Assembly: GCF_004135735.1 (NCBI RefSeq)
Contig: NZ_CP012670.1
Location: 7,890,501 to 7,954,500 of the forward strand
Source: Sorangium cellulosum
GTDB taxonomy: Bacteria > Myxococcota_A > Polyangia > Polyangiales > Polyangiaceae
DNA length: 64,000 bases
Direction of reading: 5' to 3'
Shown here piece after piece: positions 56,208 through 64,000 of this stretch; within the stretch, counting starts at the first letter, position 1, and every line of letters begins with the position of its first letter. The position numbers and the translations under genes were made by a program. The notes under the pieces were generated by a model. It was not told where the DNA came from and ran no database searches. It saw nothing but the letters and a program-made list of their open reading frames with translations.

Positions 56208-57731
56208 GTGAGCCCCATCCTCTCCCTCTGCGACGGCTACCAGCTCGACCTCTCCGACTACGCGCGCACCGGCCTGCGCGTCGGCATCTGGGCGTCCTCC
56301 GGGCGCGGCAAGAGCTTCGGCGTCGGCGTCCTCTGCGAGGAGCTGCTCGCGGCCGGTGTCCCCGTCGTCGCGATCGACCCCGAGGGCGAGCTGCACACGC
56401 TGCGGGAGCGGTTCCGCGTCCTCGTCCTCGGGGGCGCCCACGCCGACCTGCCGCTGCCGTCCGGCGAGCGCGCGGCGGCGCTCACGCTCGCGCGGGTGCT
56501 CGACGAGGGGCTCGGCCTCGTCATCGACCTGTCCGATCAGCCGACGAACCGCTCCCAGCAGGAGGCCGCGCTCCCGTTCCTCGAGCGGCTCTGGGTCCTC
56601 CTGTCCGAGCGCCGCGCCCCGGCCGCCCTCGTGGTCGAGGAGGTGCACATCTTCGCCCCGCAGTCGGGCACGTCGCTCACCTCGGACATCCTGCACCGCT
56701 TCGCCAAGCAGGGCCGCAAGCGCGGCGTCCTCCTGGTCGTCGCGAGCCAGCGCGCGCAGGCCGTGTCGAAGGAGCTCATGAGCCAGCTCAACTTCCCGGC
56801 GATCGGCGGCTTCGAGATCGAGCGCGACTACGACGCGGTGAAGGCGCTCGTCGACGGGCACCCGTTCGAGGAGTTCCGCGCGCTCCCGGCCGGCGAGTTC
56901 TTCCTGCCCGCCGCCGGGCGCTTCGAGCGCTGGCGCGCCCGCCTGACCGCCCACGGGGGCGACGCGCCGAGCTTCACCGGCGAGCCCGGCGGCGCGCCGC
57001 GGTCCGCGGATTCCCGGCTGAGCACGCTCATCGACGAGCTGCGCGCGGCGCTCGCCGAGGAGCTCGAGCGCCTGCGCGCGCCGGATCCGAGCGCCCCGCT
57101 GCGGGCCGAGATCCGCCGCCTCAAGCAGCAGCTCGATCAGGCCGAGGAGGCGCGCAGGGAGGCCGAGGCCGAGGCCGAGCGGCTGCGGATCGCGCTGCAG
57201 GTGGCCGGCGTCGTGAAGGTCGTGATCCAGAACGAGGTCGTGGTGCGGGCCAGCCAGGGCGAGCCCGCGCGCCCGCCGGCGCTCGCTCCTCCCGGCGCGC
57301 CCGCCGCGCCGAGGGATCGCGCCCCCGCGGCGGCCTTGGCCGCGCCCTCGCCCGCTCCGGCGCCGGTCGTCACGGCGGCGAGGGTCGTCGCGAGGCCGGC
57401 CGCGCCGTCGCTCCGGGATCTCGCGATGCCGGCCGAGGCGGTGCTCGAGGCGCGCGGCGTCAGGCAGATGGTGCTCGCCGCGAGGAAGCACGCGCGCCGG
57501 CGATCGCCCCGGTCGGTGGCGCACGTCGCCCTGGCCGCGAAGGTGCTCGTCCGCGGCGCGGCGCTGACCGCGGAGGAGCTCGCCGCGCGCTTCGGCTCGC
57601 GCAGCCAGGTCGAGATCCGGCGCGCCGCGCACGCGCTCGCGGCGCTCGCCCAGGCGGGCTTCGCCTCGATCCAGGGCGGTCGCCACGCGCTGAACGAGGC
57701 CGCCGTGGTCCGCGCCATCCAGGCGGGCTGA
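56208..57731 (+). CDS. HerA/DUF87-like ATPase
   Basis: 507 residues from a GTG. P-loop WASSGRGKSFGVGVLCEELL; Walker B ALVVEEVHIFAP; then HRFAKQGRKRGVLLVVASQR, the sensor/arginine region of HerA-FtsK ATPases that clamp DNA or proteins as hexamers. The middle (about 270-345) has a coiled coil (LRAEIRRLKQQLDQAEEARR). After an Ala/Pro linker comes a C-terminal helical, possibly winged-helix part (LTAEELAARFGSRSQVEIRR). No NurA nuclease lies next to it, so its partner is unknown. It lies divergently from the encapsulin operon at 908 bp, with no sign of a shared role. Confidence 0.72.
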   Translation: MSPILSLCDGYQLDLSDYARTGLRVGIWASSGRGKSFGVGVLCEELLAAGVPVVAIDPEGELHTLRERFRVLVLGGAHADLPLPSGERAAALTLARVLDEGLGLVIDLSDQPTNRSQQEAALPFLERLWVLLSERRAPAALVVEEVHIFAPQSGTSLTSDILHRFAKQGRKRGVLLVVASQRAQAVSKELMSQLNFPAIGGFEIERDYDAVKALVDGHPFEEFRALPAGEFFLPAAGRFERWRARLTAHGGDAPSFTGEPGGAPRSADSRLSTLIDELRAALAEELERLRAPDPSAPLRAEIRRLKQQLDQAEEARREAEAEAERLRIALQVAGVVKVVIQNEVVVRASQGEPARPPALAPPGAPAAPRDRAPAAALAAPSPAPAPVVTAARVVARPAAPSLRDLAMPAEAVLEARGVRQMVLAARKHARRRSPRSVAHVALAAKVLVRGAALTAEELAARFGSRSQVEIRRAAHALAALAQAGFASIQGGRHALNEAAVVRAIQAG

Positions 57732-57753
57732 CGAGCGCCGGCGCTCGATCGCG

Positions 57754-59295
57754 TCACGGGCAGCCGGCCACGACGAGCAGGCGGGCCATCGCGAGCGCGC
57801 CCAGCAAGAACAGCCCCGCGAAGAAGATCTTCCGCTTGCGCCGCAGCTGCTCGGCGCTGAGCGCGACGTCCGCGACCTCCTGCCCGGCGGAGGCGCGCTC
57901 GGCGGGCGAGAGACCGGGGCGCGCATCGGACGCGGCCGCGGGGCGCTCGCCGGCCGAGCGCGCGGCGTTGCCCGCGGCGCGCCCCCGCGGGAGCTCGTCC
58001 CCCGGCGTGCTCGGCCTCGCGTGCGAGCGCGCCACCGCGTGCGAGCGCGCTGGCACGTCCGACGGTCCATCGAAATCGAGGTAGTGCACCGACAGCGAGC
58101 TCCCGGCCGCGAGCGGGCGCGGCGCTCCGCTCGCGCGGGACGGCGGCGCTCCGCTCGCGCGAGGCGGCGGCGCTCCACTCCTGCGCGAGGGCGGCGGCGG
58201 CCTGCCGGACGTCGACGCGGACGCGATGTCTGGCGACGATCCCCGCCGCGGCGAGCCCTTCCCCGCCTGCCCCGGCCCGCTCGCGGGCGGGAGCGACGGG
58301 TGCGGGTAGCCGGAGCCGCTCACCGGGCCTGTCCTGGCGATGTACGTCTCGACGCGCTCTTTCACCTCGTTCCGCGCCTCCTGCTCGGCGCCCGGACCCA
58401 TCTCGAGCAGGGCTCGCTCCAGATCGGCGGCGAGCTTGCCGGCGCTCGGGGTCCGCTTGTCGACGTTGAACTCGGTCGCCGCGTCGAGCGCGTCCGCGAG
58501 CGGCGCGCACAGGCCGGGCAACAGCTCGCGCGCGCGGGGGATCGGCGTCGAGGCGACGCGCAGGATGAGCTGCGTCTGGGTCTCGGCCTTGCGCACCCGG
58601 CTGCCGAGCAGCGCCTCCAGGAGCGTGAGCCCCAGGGAGAACACGTCCGCGCGGCCGTCGAACGGCTCGCCGCGCGCCTGCTCCGGCGGCATGTAGGGGA
58701 GCTTTCCCTTGAAAACGCCGCTGTCGGTCTGCTCGTCCGCGAGGCCCGGGACCCACGCGACCCCGAAATCGGTCAGGCGCACGCGGCCGTCCCGCGCGAT
58801 CAGGATGTTCGAGGGCGTGACGTCGCGGTGGACGACCGCGCAGCTCCGCCCGTCGTCCTCGCAGAGGGTGTGCACGGCCTCGAGCGCCCGCGCCATCTCC
58901 CGGCCGATGTACGCCACGGCGCGGGGCGAGAAGGCGCCGACCTTCCTGAGCACGCGATCGATGGCGGGGCCGTCGATGTAGTCGAGCGCGAGGTACACCG
59001 AGCCCTCGCAGGTCCCGAGCTCGATGAGCCGGACGACGTTGGGATGGTCGAGCCGCGCGATCACCTGGGCCTCGGCGAAGAACGACTCCCGCGCGTAGTC
59101 GCCGAGCTCGGGCCGCGAGGCCAGCCGCTTCAGCGCGACGCGACGCCGGAAGTTGCGAGGGCCCTCTTCCTCCGCGAGCCACACCTCGCCCATCCCGCCC
59201 TTGCCGAGCATCCGGATGAGCCGGTACTTGCCGGCGAACAGCCCCGGCGGCGGCTCGGACGCGGCGTTGTGGGGGCGCGGGCGTGAGGCGGGCAT
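57754..59295 (-). CDS. membrane-anchored Ser/Thr protein kinase
   Basis: 513 residues. Kinase domain about 22-285: MLGKGGMGEVWLA, RRVALKRLAS, CAVVHRDVTPSNILIARDG, LTDFGVAWV, MPPEQARGE. All key residues are present; the loop has Val-Thr-Pro instead of the usual Ile/Leu-Lys-Pro, so the loop lysine is a threonine. A long disordered region (about 320-480) with repeated SGAPPxRA units follows. A single TM helix closes the protein at its C-terminus (FFAGLFLLGALAMARLLVV), so it is tail-anchored with the kinase inside. It stands alone, convergent with the HerA-like gene (22 bp gap). No accessory sensor domain is visible. Confidence 0.9.
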   Translation of the reverse strand: MPASRPRPHNAASEPPPGLFAGKYRLIRMLGKGGMGEVWLAEEEGPRNFRRRVALKRLASRPELGDYARESFFAEAQVIARLDHPNVVRLIELGTCEGSVYLALDYIDGPAIDRVLRKVGAFSPRAVAYIGREMARALEAVHTLCEDDGRSCAVVHRDVTPSNILIARDGRVRLTDFGVAWVPGLADEQTDSGVFKGKLPYMPPEQARGEPFDGRADVFSLGLTLLEALLGSRVRKAETQTQLILRVASTPIPRARELLPGLCAPLADALDAATEFNVDKRTPSAGKLAADLERALLEMGPGAEQEARNEVKERVETYIARTGPVSGSGYPHPSLPPASGPGQAGKGSPRRGSSPDIASASTSGRPPPPSRRSGAPPPRASGAPPSRASGAPRPLAAGSSLSVHYLDFDGPSDVPARSHAVARSHARPSTPGDELPRGRAAGNAARSAGERPAAASDARPGLSPAERASAGQEVADVALSAEQLRRKRKIFFAGLFLLGALAMARLLVVAGCP

Positions 59296-59470
59296 CTCGT
59301 GGTGTGCAGCGCTCGATCGCGGCCTCTCGAGGCTACCCCTCCTGCAGCGATTCCAGAAGACACAGGTGAGCCAAACCGGCGCCTATCGCCGCCCGCGGGC
59401 CGCTGGAATCGGCGCGGTCGCACCGTGTGCGGCTCGGCCCGCATCGCTTGCGTGTCGGCTCACCGGGGCC

Positions 59471-59591
59471 GCGCCGGGGGGGCTGCGCGCCGGGCGCTCC
59501 CCTCCGGGGCCTGTGTTCCGGCGAGCCCCGGTCGTCGCTCGCCAGCACGATGGCCCCCCGGGGAGCGCCCGGCGCGCAGCCCCCCCGGCGC
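59471..59591. repeat. dispersed palindromic element, copy C
   Basis: Perfect 32-nt inverted arms (59471-59502 and 59560-59591, left arm beginning GCGCCGGGGGGGCTGCG). The core CTCCGGGGCCTGTGTTCCGG resembles A and B, with inner stem GGCGAGC/GCTCGCC. It ends 3 bp from the stop of the DUF2254-like gene, i.e. just after its 3' end, but in the opposite orientation to that gene compared with copies A and B. Confidence 0.92.
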
Positions 59592-59594
59592 AGC

Positions 59595-61253
59595 TCAATC
59601 CTGGGTGTGCTCCTCGCGGATCGGCTCCCGCATGGTCGTCGCCGGGAACCACTCGAAGAAGCGGTGGATGAGCTGCCTCCGCTCCGGCTCGATGTACTCG
59701 AACACGGCGCCCCGGTCGTTGATCTCCCAGAACTCGTTGCTCGTCACGGCGAGGAGCTCCGCGCGGATCGAGCGCAGCCGGTCGGGCCGCTCGTCGCGCA
59801 TGTCGCGGTAGATCTTCCGCGCGAGCGCCTCCTCCCCCTTCTGCAGGTAGTAGGTGGCGAGCTTGACCTGCGCCTTGCGGACGCCGCGGAGCGACGGCTC
59901 CTGCTGGTCGAGCTCGACCTCCTTGTCCACATCGAGGAAGATCCGGAGCAGCTCGTCTCGCGCGGGGGCGTGGAGGTCGTAGGCGCGCTCGTTGATCACG
60001 CAGAGGTCGAAGGCGACCGTCTCGGTGACGAACGCGAGCCCCATCGCGTGCGCCGTCTGCGCGTAGTACTTGAAATACCTCGCGATATCGACGACCTGGT
60101 CCCCCCAGCCCGCCTTGAGCAGCTCCTCCGCGAGGTAGCGGTACTGGTTCAGGTTGTTGTAGGCCGCGGCGATGTCCTTCGCGTTGAGCGCCCTGCGCAT
60201 GTAGGTGTTGAAGAACTTCACCACGACCGCGACGGCCGCCCGGTCGCCCGCGGCGATGGCGGTCTGGCCGATGTAGCGCGTGTCGATCGCGATGCGCGTG
60301 ATGAGGTCCGGCATCGCGGTGAGCGCCTCGCGGTAGACCATCAGGAACTGGCGGAGCGCCTTGTACTCGAGCCAGGTCCGCGTGGCCGAGAGCTTGCCGA
60401 GCGCCTCGGCGTTCATGCTCACGAAGTCCGTGTCACGGGCGAGGCGGTCGCGGATCTGGAACCAGCGCGGGTCGAGCGCCTTCTTGTTCGGCAGGTACGA
60501 GACGACGAGCTCCGACAGCGAGTCGACCGTCTTCGACGCGATCCCCTTGTCCTTCTGGTCGAGCGCGTTCAGCGCCACGTCGGCGAGCTGCTCCAGCGAC
60601 GAGAGCGCCGCGACGCGCCGCTCGTCCACCTCGCCGTCGCTCTCCCCGCCCGCCGGGCGCAGCGCCTGCTCGACGCCGGTCTTCTTGATGCGCCCGACGA
60701 CGTTGTCCGGCTCGAGGAAGTCGAACACGTACCCGAAGTAGGGCGCCATCATCAGCAGGCACGCGGTGAGCAGCCCCATCGTGATGAGGACGCCGTGGTG
60801 GGGGACGAACGCGTGCTCGGTCGAGCCGCTCGCGCCGTCGCGGATCGAGAAGTTGACCCAGAGCGAGAACACCGCGCTGACGACGAAGAAGCCCATCACG
60901 AGCAGGTTCGTCCGGTCGCGGAAGAACATCTCGGTGATCCGCGGCGTGTACCGGTTCGCGGCGAGCTGCACGATGATGGAGGCGACCGTGATCACGATGC
61001 CGAGGATCGCGGCGATCACCTCGCCGATGCCGCCCATGACGTGCTCGGCGTCCCCCGGCGACATGTGCAGGAACACCTCCCAGAACGACAGGCTCGCGTC
61101 CTGGTGCCGCGCGAGGTCGATCAGGTAGACGACGCACAGGGCCGCCATGCTGACGCCCAGCAGGGACGACAGCGGCCGCAGCCAGATGCGCACAGCGGCC
61201 GCGCCCGCGCCGCGCGGCTCCTCGGCGTCGCCTGCGGTCCGAGCCCCCTTCAT
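59595..61253 (-). CDS. DUF2254-like inner-membrane protein
   Basis: 552 residues. TM helices at about 25-45, 75-105, 118-140 and 155-180. The second block reads ILGIVITVASIIVQLAANRYTPRITEMFFRDRTNLLVMGFF, which matches the DUF2254 pattern of ...QLAS-x-x-S-P-R...F-x-x-D-x-x-x-x-x-x-x-G-x-F. The remaining two thirds are soluble and helical, TPR-like in spacing (NAKDIAAAYNNLNQYRYLAE, VKLATYYLQKGEEALARKIY). Function of the family is not known. It is followed at 3 bp by palindrome copy C and preceded by the Pro-rich protein gene. Confidence 0.7.
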   Translation of the reverse strand: MKGARTAGDAEEPRGAGAAAVRIWLRPLSSLLGVSMAALCVVYLIDLARHQDASLSFWEVFLHMSPGDAEHVMGGIGEVIAAILGIVITVASIIVQLAANRYTPRITEMFFRDRTNLLVMGFFVVSAVFSLWVNFSIRDGASGSTEHAFVPHHGVLITMGLLTACLLMMAPYFGYVFDFLEPDNVVGRIKKTGVEQALRPAGGESDGEVDERRVAALSSLEQLADVALNALDQKDKGIASKTVDSLSELVVSYLPNKKALDPRWFQIRDRLARDTDFVSMNAEALGKLSATRTWLEYKALRQFLMVYREALTAMPDLITRIAIDTRYIGQTAIAAGDRAAVAVVVKFFNTYMRRALNAKDIAAAYNNLNQYRYLAEELLKAGWGDQVVDIARYFKYYAQTAHAMGLAFVTETVAFDLCVINERAYDLHAPARDELLRIFLDVDKEVELDQQEPSLRGVRKAQVKLATYYLQKGEEALARKIYRDMRDERPDRLRSIRAELLAVTSNEFWEINDRGAVFEYIEPERRQLIHRFFEWFPATTMREPIREEHTQD

Positions 61254-61313
61254 GACGCGAACGCCGCTCGATCCACGCCCACGCTGGCACGCCCACGCCA
61301 GGCGGCGGCCCGG

Positions 61314-62387
61314 CTACTTCTTCTCCGAGGGGCTGTCCAGATCTTCCGCGAGGTAGCTGAGGATCACCTCATCGAGCGACTTCTCGCTGATCAGGTCCTC
61401 GCCGAAGATGGAGGCGCCCTCCGACGGCCGGTTCGTGGCGAAGATGCTGGCCGGGCGCGACGCCGCGTAGCGGCCCGAGCCGGCGCCGCCCGAGAACTGC
61501 TCGATCTGGACGGCGGGCGCCGGGGTGACGGGCTGCTCCGGGTGCACGTTGCTGTAGACCCCCGCGCCCGAGGTCGCGGCCTCCGTCCGCCGCCCGATCA
61601 CCGACGCGGGCGGCGGCGGCAGGTCCTGGATCTGCTGGAAGAACGGCGTCTGCGCCTCGGCCGCGGCGCGCTCCAGCGCGTCGAGATCCAGATCGATGGA
61701 CGGCTCGGGCTTGATCTCCGCGGGCGCCGGACGCACGGCCCTGCCGGCCGGCGGGCTGGCCGCGTGCCCGCTGCCGAGCGCCTTTCGCGCCGCCGGATCG
61801 GGCTCGAGCCGGGGGCGCGTGCCCTGCGCCGCGGGGGCCGGCTCGACCGCGGCGGCGCGAGGCGGCGGCGCCGGCGGCGCCACGCCGATCGGCGCCGCCG
61901 CGGGCCGGGCGGGCGCCGCGGGCCGCGGCGGTGGCGGCGGCGAGGCGGCGGCCTTCGGGCGCGGCGGCGGCTCGGGCGCGGCCGGCCGCGCGGCCGGGAT
62001 CGGGCTCGGCGCGCTGATCGGCTCGGGCGAGGACGGCGCCGCCGGCCGCGCGGGTTTGCTCGGCTCGGGCGGCGCCGCGGCCGCGGGCGGGGCGGCGTTC
62101 TCGTCGAAGAGGTAGTCGAAGTGGCCGTCGCGCAGGGCGATGAACATCGCCTTGTGCTGCTCCTTCATCATGCCGCGCACCGTCTCCGCGAGCGATGCCT
62201 GGCCCACGTGCTCGGCGTACGAGGTCTTCGTGGTCTTGAGGATGCGGCCGCCATCGGCGAAGAGGTGCGTGATGATGTGAGGATGGCGAATGCCGGAGTC
62301 CTCGGTCTGTATATGGAACAACCGACCCTTGTGCCGGACGTTGTTGTTGAAGCCGAGCAAAGGCGACGGGGCTTTCACGACGGGCAA
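61314..62387 (-). CDS. hypothetical protein with Pro/Ala-rich linker
   Basis: 357 residues. The N-terminal 90 residues form a compact conserved-looking domain: LGFNNNVRHKGRLFHIQTED, IITHLFADGGRILKTTKTSY, then ETVRGMMKEQHKAMFIALRDG. A 130-residue Pro/Ala linker follows, then segments such as DALERAAAEAQTPFFQQI and SLDEVILSYLAEDL. I do not recognise the N-terminal domain; its beta strands and 'vrhKGr.fHiQTED' line look ligand-binding. TTG at 62387 or GTG at 62378 could be the start. No TM helix or signal, so cytoplasmic. Confidence 0.65.
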   Translation of the reverse strand: MPVVKAPSPLLGFNNNVRHKGRLFHIQTEDSGIRHPHIITHLFADGGRILKTTKTSYAEHVGQASLAETVRGMMKEQHKAMFIALRDGHFDYLFDENAAPPAAAAPPEPSKPARPAAPSSPEPISAPSPIPAARPAAPEPPPRPKAAASPPPPPRPAAPARPAAAPIGVAPPAPPPRAAAVEPAPAAQGTRPRLEPDPAARKALGSGHAASPPAGRAVRPAPAEIKPEPSIDLDLDALERAAAEAQTPFFQQIQDLPPPPASVIGRRTEAATSGAGVYSNVHPEQPVTPAPAVQIEQFSGGAGSGRYAASRPASIFATNRPSEGASIFGEDLISEKSLDEVILSYLAEDLDSPSEKK

Positions 62388-62524
62388 TCCGAGGCTGAGG
62401 AGGGGAGGAGAACGCGCCGGCGGGGAGCGCTCGCCACGGCCGAGACTATCACAGCGCGACGCGCCCGGAACGATTCGCAGCGCGCAACGTGTCCAGCACG
62501 TGAGGGGCCCATGTCGGAGCCGGT

Positions 62525-62599
62525 CGCCCGCCGGCCGCGCGCGCTCGCCGCTTTCGCCCGCCGGCCGCGCGCGCTCGCCGCTTTCGCCCGCCGGCCGCG
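62525..62599. repeat. 30-bp tandem repeat
   Basis: CGCCCGCCGGCCGCGCGCGC followed by TCGCCGCTTT is repeated two and a half times. It lies in the 223-bp gap between two minus-strand genes, just after the end of the small gene at 62611. No coding role seen. Confidence 0.75.
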
Positions 62600-62610
62600 T
62601 CCTCGCCGCA

Positions 62611-62955
62611 TCACGGCAGGCAGCGTTCGAGGTCGTCCGCGCTGCCGGCCTCCAGGCCGCACGTCACCTCGGCCCGGGTGAGATCGGCCTCGCAGCGGGC
62701 AAATCCGCGCTCGCCTGCCGCTTTGCGCGCCAGCGCCTGCCGCTCGGCCACCATAGACGGAGCGGGCTCAGGCGTGGCCGCGCGCAGGACGAGCTCGACG
62801 TAGCGGTCGAGGAGCGCGGCGCACGCCTCGGGCGAGGGGCGCGGGGCGAGGCGGCGGAGCGCGGCGCGCCCCGCGACCCCCCCGGCCACGAGCAGCACGA
62901 TCGCGAGCGTCGCCAGCACGTCGACGCGCGTCGCGGGGCGCGCTACTCCAGGCAC
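62611..62955 (-). CDS. small membrane-anchored Cys-containing protein
   Basis: 114 residues from a GTG that overlaps the end of the upstream gene by 13 bp. One TM helix (LATLAIVLLVAGGVAG), then a helical part with ACAALLDRYVELVL, MVAERQALARKAAGERGFARC and ending DDLERCLP. The pattern C ... Y/S-x-E-L/I ... VAER ... RC ... C ... RCL is shared with the neighbouring gene, so the two look like paralogs made by tandem duplication. Function unknown. Confidence 0.6.
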   Translation of the reverse strand: MPGVARPATRVDVLATLAIVLLVAGGVAGRAALRRLAPRPSPEACAALLDRYVELVLRAATPEPAPSMVAERQALARKAAGERGFARCEADLTRAEVTCGLEAGSADDLERCLP

Positions 62956-63320
62956 CGGTCGACCTGCTCCGGGGTCGTCGCCTGCCGCACGCACGCGAGC
63001 GCGGCGTCCGTGATGCGCCGGCCGACGCACCGGTCGATGAGCTCCTTGCCGCGGGCCTCCCGCACGGCCGCGGTGCGCTCCGCGACGATCTTCGGATCGA
63101 CCACGTTCTGGGCCCGGAGCTCGATCTCCGCGCTGCGCTGGAAGATGGCCTCGCACTCGTCGCGGGTGGCGGGGTGCCCGCACCCCGACGCGAGCACCAG
63201 GCCGCCGAGGCAGGCCAGGCACGAGGCGATCCACACGACGGAGCCTCGACCCGGGCCACCGGAGACGATGAAGGGAGGCGTCCTCCTCTGAAGGGAAGTC
63301 GAGCCAGGGCGGCAGCGCAT
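62943..63320 (-). CDS. small lipoprotein, paralog of its neighbour
   Basis: 125 residues. Hydrophobic helix and lipobox (LVLASGC-GH, about residue 48), then ECEAIFQRSAEIELRAQNVV, KIVAERTAAVREARGKELID, RCVGRRITDAALACVRQA and the end PEQVDRCLE. The four-cysteine pattern parallels the downstream gene. This type of small Cys protein is frequent in myxobacterial genomes and may sit at the inner face of the outer membrane. ATG 63320 chosen; a GTG at 63236 would shorten the signal. Translationally coupled to the next gene. Confidence 0.6.
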   Translation of the reverse strand: MRCRPGSTSLQRRTPPFIVSGGPGRGSVVWIASCLACLGGLVLASGCGHPATRDECEAIFQRSAEIELRAQNVVDPKIVAERTAAVREARGKELIDRCVGRRITDAALACVRQATTPEQVDRCLE

Positions 63321-63464
63321 GGCCGCGACGATGGCGCCACGTCCGGTGGGGCGCAACCAGGTCGCGCCGCGACCCGTTGTGGAAAGGTCGTGTCCTGCTG
63401 GAACGCGTGTGCAGGTCTGGTAAGATTGCTTTCTGTGCGCAAAGCGAGCGGGCACGGGGAAAGC

Positions 63465-64000
63465 ATGGGTGGCGCTCGATCCGTCCGTACGGGCACCGAG
63501 GGTGCGCGACGGCGCAAGAAATCGACGCGCGCGGCTGCGGGGAGCGGAGGTGACGCCGGCCCGGGCGGGGCGCCACGAGAGAAGCGGTCGAGCAACGCCG
63601 CCCGACGGCGCACGCCCGCGGCGGCGCTGAGCGCCGAGGAGATGCTGCGGCGCGCGCTGGGCGCGCCGACGCCGCGCTCCCGCGCGCTGTGGGCGCGGCG
63701 CGGCCTGTCGCTCCGGGGGCCGCTCGACCGGACGACGCAGGCGCTGCTGCTGCGGCAGCTCTACCTCGCGTACTTCGAGACGCGCCGCTTCGAGAGGGCG
63801 GCCGAGGTGGCGGAGCAGATCGTCGCGCTCGACGTGCTGCGCGACGTCGCCCACCAGGACGCGGCGCGGGCGAGGCAGGCGCTCGGCGACATCGAGGGGG
63901 CCGTGGGGCACCTCCGCCTCGCGGCGCGCACGGGGCCGGCGAGCCGCAGGGCGTTCCACTGGTGGACGCTGGGCAGCGTGTATCACCTGGCGCGCCGGTA
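63465..64000 (+). CDS. TPR-like protein, cut by the window end
   Basis: About 178 codons are visible from ATG 63465. The N-terminus is basic and low-complexity (ARRRKKSTRAAAGSGG, KRSSNAARRRTPAAALSAEE). From about residue 90 it becomes helical with TPR spacing: ALLLRQLYLAYFETRRFERA, AAEVAEQIVALDVLRDVAHQ, RARQALGDIEGAVGHLRLA, FHWWTLGSVYHLARR. Third positions are nearly all G/C. The gene continues past the window. Probably a scaffold; no further domain can be known. Confidence 0.7.
   Translation, partial: MGGARSVRTGTEGARRRKKSTRAAAGSGGDAGPGGAPREKRSSNAARRRTPAAALSAEEMLRRALGAPTPRSRALWARRGLSLRGPLDRTTQALLLRQLYLAYFETRRFERAAEVAEQIVALDVLRDVAHQDAARARQALGDIEGAVGHLRLAARTGPASRRAFHWWTLGSVYHLARR

Noticed and set aside
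55795..56211. A small gene upstream of the HerA-like ATPase
   Set aside because: Composition and codon use are unlike real genes here, there is no recognisable domain, and no ribosome site.
59427..62681. A 1084-codon plus-strand frame opposite the DUF2254-like gene
   Set aside because: Antisense shadow; hydrophobic helices and codon pattern support the minus strand.

Overview
This 64 kb window is very GC-rich, with third codon positions almost all G or C. It looks like a myxobacterial chromosome, most likely of the Sorangium/Polyangium type; that assignment is inference from gene content. The signs are: two membrane-anchored Ser/Thr kinases, an FHA-AAA+ enhancer-binding regulator, many lipoproteins with low-complexity or Cys-rich tails, TPR/PEGA proteins, and a geosmin synthase. 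No integrase, transposase, rRNA operon or CRISPR array was found. One tRNA gene (Ala, anticodon GGC) is present.

Layout. 1-1.3 kb: a gene end and ddl. 1.6-5.4 kb: a minus-strand phosphorelay (membrane CheA-like kinase, CheX-like protein, CheY). 5.8-8.4 kb: porin, short PstS-like protein and a Gly/Ser-repeat lipoprotein, then a 92-bp tandem palindromic repeat. 8.8-13 kb: a second CheX-like protein, an ATP-dependent DNA ligase and a truncated two-domain oxidoreductase. 13.3-19.7 kb: aroA, cmk, two anchored unknowns and rpsA, with a recognisable promoter and terminator at rpsA. 19.8-25.7 kb: a YfiM-like protein, two HIT proteins, an AI-2E-type exporter and an S51-type peptidase. 25.9-28.2 kb: beta-carbonic anhydrase next to a SulP transporter. 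28.7-35.3 kb: lipoproteins, a Ser/Thr kinase and the FHA regulator. 35.4-38 kb: a probable RNA-repair island (nucleotidyltransferase, RNA ligase, HD-Pnk). 38-45 kb: Uma2 nuclease, small kinase, enoyl-CoA hydratase, RimK-like ligase, acyl-CoA dehydrogenase and tRNA-Ala. 45.4-49.1 kb: the end of cobalamin synthesis (cobT, cobS, cobC-like) and an arginase-family enzyme. 50-55.3 kb: the most interesting locus. 56-64 kb: HerA-like ATPase, a kinase, a DUF2254-like membrane protein and small unknowns.

The standout system is a minus-strand operon at 55299-50075. Two different family 2B encapsulin shell proteins, each carrying a cyclic-nucleotide-binding-like domain, flank a bifunctional geosmin synthase, and the synthase overlaps the second shell gene by 4 bp. 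The simplest reading is a two-component protein nanocompartment that encloses geosmin synthesis. The synthase carries two copies of a GPxGLGTSAA motif, in its linker and near its C-terminus, which are candidate shell-docking signals.

A second unusual signal is a family of four dispersed intergenic palindromes near 17.6, 41.8, 43.2 and 59.5 kb. They share a core, but their long arms differ in sequence while staying self-complementary, so pairing rather than sequence is conserved.
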